From assembly GCF_014633365.1 (NCBI RefSeq), contig NC_068349.1, positions 23,078,753 through 23,142,752 on the forward strand: DNA of 64,000 nucleotides, given 5' to 3'. The notes beneath the pieces are model-generated. The model saw only the letters and a program-made list of their open reading frames with translations. It did no database searches and was not told the origin of the DNA. A program made the translations under genes and the position numbers. This stretch comes from Diospyros lotus (taxonomy: Eukaryota; Streptophyta; Magnoliopsida; Ericales; Ebenaceae). Positions 59,463 through 64,000 of the stretch are shown here, in pieces (the stretch's first letter is position 1; every line of letters starts with the position of its first letter).

Positions 59463-59472
59463 TATATATATA
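59463..59472 (+). promoter_or_regulatory. TATA box of D4
   Basis: TATATATATA followed by GCCCATTAGCCATAG, the same downstream phrase as D1. Confidence 0.75.
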
Positions 59473-59933
59473 GCCCATTAGCCATAGTTTTCTCCTCACG
59501 CCATGAAGAAGCAGGAAGCCAAGAACAGAGAGAGCCAAGAGAGATAGCAATGGGTTTGCATAGGAGAAGCTTTGAAAATTGTTTGATGAATTCGATCAAG
59601 ATTAAGGCAAGTTTCTTCCTTGTAATCCCTTCCATTATAGGTTTATGTTAGCTTCGTTTCAGATTATTCAAGTTCTTCGTTTAAAGCTTTCAGATTTACA
59701 ATTACAGAGATATATATATACAAGAACAGTGAGTATTTTAGCAAAGACGTGCATGATCTTTATCGTGATTCAATCAAATATTATCGTTGATTAATCCTTA
59801 AAGTTGTCTCATATCAGTTGGAACTTATTTTCACATGATTTTATTCAGAATGGTGTAGTTTTGGTTGAGTTTTGAATCAAAGCAGAGTCCCTGTTAGCAT
59901 TCATGTTCGTAAAAAATAATTGCAGATATTTGG

Positions 59934-60426
59934 ATAAGTCTTCCCATATCCGGATAAGTGAAAAAGTTTTATGTGACAGACATCCAGATGGCCTTGGGCG
60001 TATCCGGATGGCTTGTATCACATCCGGATGTGTTCATTGCTTGTTGTGAGTAATATCCGGATGACTTGAGTCATATCCAGATGTGTCTAGCTTGTTCTGT
60101 GAGTGATATCTGGATACCTTGTATCGTATCCGGATGTGTCTAATATATTTTCAGTGTGATATCCGGATGGTTCCTCATACATCGGATAGTCAAGCTCATA
60201 TCCGGATGCCTTTCCTTCTATTCGGATAAGTCAAGTTCATATCCGAATATCTTGATTCATATCCAGATGCCTCTGTTATAGAATTGAAGAATCATATCCG
60301 AATGCCTTGTGAGATATCCGGATGTCCTAGTTCATATCCAAATACATCCCAACATATCCGGATAGCTTCTCATTTGAGCGTCACTGTATCTGGATGAGCC
60401 TTTTTTCATATCCTGATATCCAGATG
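59934..60426. repeat. Palindrome array ATCCGGAT in D4
   Basis: About nine exact ATCCGGAT and many one-base variants (ATCCAGAT, ATCTGGAT, ATCCGAAT) in about 500 bp, collinear with the D1 array. Confidence 0.92.
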
Positions 60427-61021
60427 GCTATTCAAGAAATCCAATTAAACTTCCAATATAGCTTAATTCAAGTTTTATTCAAATAAAAGTATTCAATACC
60501 TCCAAATATTGAATTTATATGCCAAAATATAACGAGTTAATCATACCCATACCATAATACATAATTCATAGAATCTTTGTATTCCAATATATTGAAAATC
60601 AGATTACATGTTTAGTATTTATTATGATATGATCAGCATTATTTGATGAGATTATGTGCATACATCTTGGTATGAGCATTGAGCATGACTTTCTATGGAG
60701 CACTACATATTGTGTGCTAGCATGTATGCGAGCATTGCATTATGCACGCCAGGCAGCTAGTCTGCGGGGATCCCACCAGTTTCAGTTTTAGTTTATGTGT
60801 TACTCACCTGGTGATGACTAGGGGGCTAGGGGATAGCCCACAGTTTGTGCTTACAGTTTTTATGTATACAGGATTCAAATCAGTCAGGTATTTATTACAG
60901 TTATGTGGGCCCATGAGCCAAAGTTGCATACCTGCATTTAGTTTACAGTTTATGAGCATTTCATTTAGTGAATGCATACAGATAGTGGTTATACTCAGTA
61001 TAAGTTCAGTAAGTAATTTAT

Positions 61022-62558
61022 TGATGGGTGTCGAATCCAACAAATAATAAATTCTTGCTCTTAAAAATATGAATTGTGATAGTGATGAGCAAGGTCATAT
61101 CCACAGGGATCGGTTAGATCTATTCATTTGAAAAATTAGAATAAATAGAAGAAACGATTGGGGGGTTTGTATTCTGAAATTTAAACAATTAAAAATAAAA
61201 TATTATTCTAAATTAATAAGACAAATCAGAATGTAAAAGATTAAAGTAATTAATAGAAACGTTTCCGGTAGAAGTGATTGATCCACCATGGTTATAACAC
61301 TGATCATTGATGCCAAAGTCAATAATTTTCCTTGAATACTTGACTTTAGAAAGAACAACAAGCTCTGTTCATTCAATGTTTCCCACACTTCTTAATTAAT
61401 TAAAACAAGCTCTTTAATTAACCCTTACCTTCAAACAACCCTAGAACAAGCTCTCTAGAATTTAATTCAATGGCAGCATTAAACTTTGTGGAAACAAGAC
61501 CAAATCTGAACAATAAACACACAAGCTCAGTTTATTTAATTCAACACATGTACTCCCTAGGAATTGAACGAAAACTTATTCATAATCATCAACCCTAGTT
61601 GCTACTTATGCAAGAAAGACCAAACAATTACGGATTTGGTATTCAAGCTAGCAATAGATCATGCATCAAGAATTGAATAGCGGCCGTCTATGCAATCAAA
61701 ACACACAATCATAAACATTAAAATCAGAAGATACATGAATATTCAATAGAAAATCAGATTGTAAATAAACTCAAAAAGATCTCACAATGTTCTTCACCAT
61801 GGCTTCAAAATATCCTTCTACCGAAAAATCAAAGTTTAGCCACACATAATGAGAAAAAGAACACAAAAAGAAGAGAAAAATATGAAAAGGATGCTTCTTC
61901 CCCCTCTTGGATGTGCTTCTCTACCTCTTTTTCTTCCTGGGCGTCCCCCCTCTCGAGCTTGGATCAAGACTTTAAATATCCCCCAACAAGGAATCCAAAT
62001 CAGCCAAGGAATTAGGGCTCTTAGACTCCCGTCACTTGTGAGCCCGCTTTGGGTCGAATAATGAGCGTTTTGGGTTTCGAACCCTCTTAAGAATTGTAGT
62101 TCAGAATGTTTAGATGAATTTAGGCTTTTGAATTACTCGATTTGGACATCATAAGCTCAAGTTATGGCCTTATAAAGATTCCATGTTTGTGCAGAATTCT
62201 AATCCAATTAGGATTTGGCCCAGCTTTTCGGCCCTAACTTGAAGCAATATTTGGAGGCCCAAACGAACTTGGATTTGGACAAATAACACCATTATGGAAA
62301 TCCCAATAAGTCCTCTACAAAATCTATGAAGACCTTATTCATGTTATTGAACTCTAACATGTTCGAAAATCTGCAAGAAGCCCAAAAGGTCAAAATATTA
62401 AAAAGCTAAATTTTTTGTAAGTAAAAGCCCAATTTATTCTAACCTATCTAAAATTGCCTTAACAATAAAAATAAGTATAAATCAATACAATAAGGCATAA
62501 AGCTCACCCAAGAGACCATATGTAAGGGAAATAAATATATAAAATTATGCACTCATCA
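61022..62558 (-). mobile_element. Solo LTR, Athila-like, inside D4
   Basis: 1537 bp, plus-strand start TGATGGGTGTCGAATCC and end TATGCACTCATCA, perfect TSD TTTAT at 61017-61021 and 62559-62563. Minus strand starts TGATGAGTGCATAATTTT. Segments such as TCGATTTGGACATC..AAGTTATGGCCTT (62140-62175) match 6657-6690 in the LTR at 5844-7135, so the two are related. No coding sequence. Confidence 0.94.
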
Positions 62559-62950
62559 TTTATCAGTATCGATATTCTTTGATTCAACTTTAGTATTCTT
62601 TCGAGCTTATTACTTGCTGGGCTTTGTAGCTCACCTTGTACTCTTCACAATTCTAGGTTCTAGCAGTAGTGGTCAGTAGTGTGTGTACGTGGAGCCACTC
62701 AAGATCAAAGATGTTTGGGAGTTTTGTTAGTGTCTTATTAGTTTAGGATTATTTTATATTTCAGTTGAGGGATTGTCTCTTAGACATAGTTTATGATTTA
62801 CAATTTGTATTGACTCAGAGTTTATTTCAATGTGATTGAGTTATTCAGTTATGATATTAGATTTCAATTTATCAGAGAGTTTATTTTATTTTATTCGTAG
62901 CACCTCTTCTCAGGCAGTTCTTGGAGAGAGGGTGTTACAATGTGAGTGAT

Positions 62951-63481
62951 ATCCGGATGGGTTAGAGGCTATTCGGATGAGTCAAAAAGTTTTATGTGAG
63001 TGACATCCGGATGGATCTTGGGCATCTCCGAATGGATTTAGTAATATATCCGGATGGTTTGTATCACACCCAAATGAGCCCAGTGCTTATTGCGAGTAAT
63101 ATCCGGATGCCTTGAGTCATATTCAAATATGTCTATTATTCTCTGTGAGTGATATCTGGATATCTTGGTTCATATCTGGATGAGTCTTTAATATTTTGTG
63201 AATGATATCTGGATGCCTTCTTCATGTATCCAGATAGGTCCAGCATATCTGGATGCTTACTTTCATATCCAGATGTCTCTCTCTCAAGTTGAAGAATCAT
63301 ATTCGAATAAGTATCCTATAGCATCCAAATGCCTTGTTCATATCTAAATGTCCTTGTTCATATCTAAATATATCCCAGCATGTCTGAATAGCTCGTTCTT
63401 TGTGCTTCCAATGTATCCGGATGACTCGATTCATATCCAGATGGCTTCCTCATATCCAGATATGCTTCCTCAGATCCGGAT
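62951..63481. repeat. Palindrome array ATCCGGAT in D3
   Basis: About six exact ATCCGGAT (a seventh lies at 59113-59120, before D4) with many decayed variants such as ATCTGGAT, ATCCAGAT and ATCTAAAT. More degenerate than D1 and D4. Confidence 0.9.
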
Positions 63482-64000
63482 GGTTTTCCCCAGAATTTCA
63501 AATATGCTTGCAGAGAGTTCCAAATCAAGTTTTAATTAAATTAAAGTATTCAATACTCCTAAATATTGAATTTTCATGCCAAGTATGATAAATTTAACTT
63601 GCTCATACCATAATACATAATTCATAGAATCTTTGTATTCCAATATATTAAAGATTAGATTACATGTTTAGTATTTATTATGACATGATCAGCATTATTT
63701 TGTGAGATTATGTGCATACATCTTGGTATGAGCATTGAGCATGACTTTATATGGAGTACTTCATATCGTGTCCTAGCATGTGTATGGACATTGCATTTAG
63801 TACATGCGCTAGGTGGCTTGTCCGCGAGGATCCCACCAGTTTCAGTTTCAGTTTATGTGTTGCTCGCTTGGTGACGACCAGGGGGCTAAGGGTATATTGC
63901 CCACAGTATGTGCTTACAGTTTTTATGTACGTAGAATTTAGATCAGTCAGGTATGTATTACAGTTATGTGGGCCTGTGAGCCAAAGTTGCATACCTGTAT

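Larger units (their letters stand above)
59141..62939 (+). mobile_element. Family D solo LTR (D4) inserted in D3
   Basis: From TGTAACGACCTGTTAGAGG to GAGAGGGTGTTACA, perfect TSD ATGTG at 59136-59140 and 62940-62944. Without the nested Athila-like LTR (61022-62558) it is about 2.26 kb. TATA at 59463-59472. It lacks the GCGGGGGAGTAC phrase found near the right end of D1 and D2 (compare 62656). Confidence 0.95.
58331..64000 (+). mobile_element. Family D LTR (D3), cut by the window end
   Basis: Starts TGTAAAGACCTGTTAGAGG at 58331 (left flank CTAAC), runs to 59140, is interrupted by D4 (59141-62939 plus TSD) and resumes at 62945, reaching the window edge. It shows TATA at 58641, palindrome motifs at 59094-59122 and 62951-63481, and the conserved D right part. 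Right end not seen. Confidence 0.9.

Overview
This window is plant nuclear DNA made almost wholly of nested LTR retrotransposons. I found no host gene, tRNA, rRNA, CRISPR array or cellular operon. The evidence for a plant (angiosperm, probably intergenic or pericentromeric heterochromatin) is the set of element lineages: Athila and Tat/Retand type Ty3-gypsy elements, a chromodomain-carrying Tekay/Del type chromovirus, Copia-type LTRs, and primer-binding sites matching plant tRNA-Asp and initiator tRNA-Met. Species cannot be named from the sequence. All coding regions are broken by stops, frameshifts or insertions.

Layout. (1) 1-5390: a Copia LTR cuts the gag of a minus-strand Athila element (PBS 2905-2921, LTR 2928-4092), which sits in a minus-strand LTR called family C here. 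(2) 5391-22030: a minus-strand Tat/Retand element (LTR 20972-22030, PBS, gag, protease, RT, two RNase H domains, integrase ends). It is interrupted by a solo LTR at 5844-7135, a coding-free element G (7181-14194, itself hit by a Copia LTR at 11216-13213) and a family A solo LTR (16395-18523). (3) 22031-31040: remains of a plus-strand chromovirus (B) with its 3' LTR, carrying two nested solo LTRs. (4) 31041-38056: two diverged Copia LTR sequences in opposite orientation, each beside or containing family D solo LTRs. (5) 38057-58330: family A LTR > family F LTR (40565-57901) > full-length family A chromovirus (43897-56881) > further solo LTRs, giving a stack about five deep. (6) 58331-64000: two family D LTRs, one inside the other, with an Athila-like LTR inside the inner one.

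Boundaries were set mainly by reading TG...CA ends and 5-bp target-site duplications (TSDs). Ten insertions have perfect TSDs, three more match at 4 of 5 bases. Family letters A-H are local labels. Solo LTRs greatly outnumber elements with two LTRs, so unequal recombination has been the main way elements were removed here.

The most unusual signal is in the family D LTRs. Each carries a cluster of about 7-10 exact copies, plus many one-base variants, of a short palindrome. Three copies use ATCCGGAT, while one (34843-37353) uses ATTCGAAT at comparable density and in the same part of the LTR.
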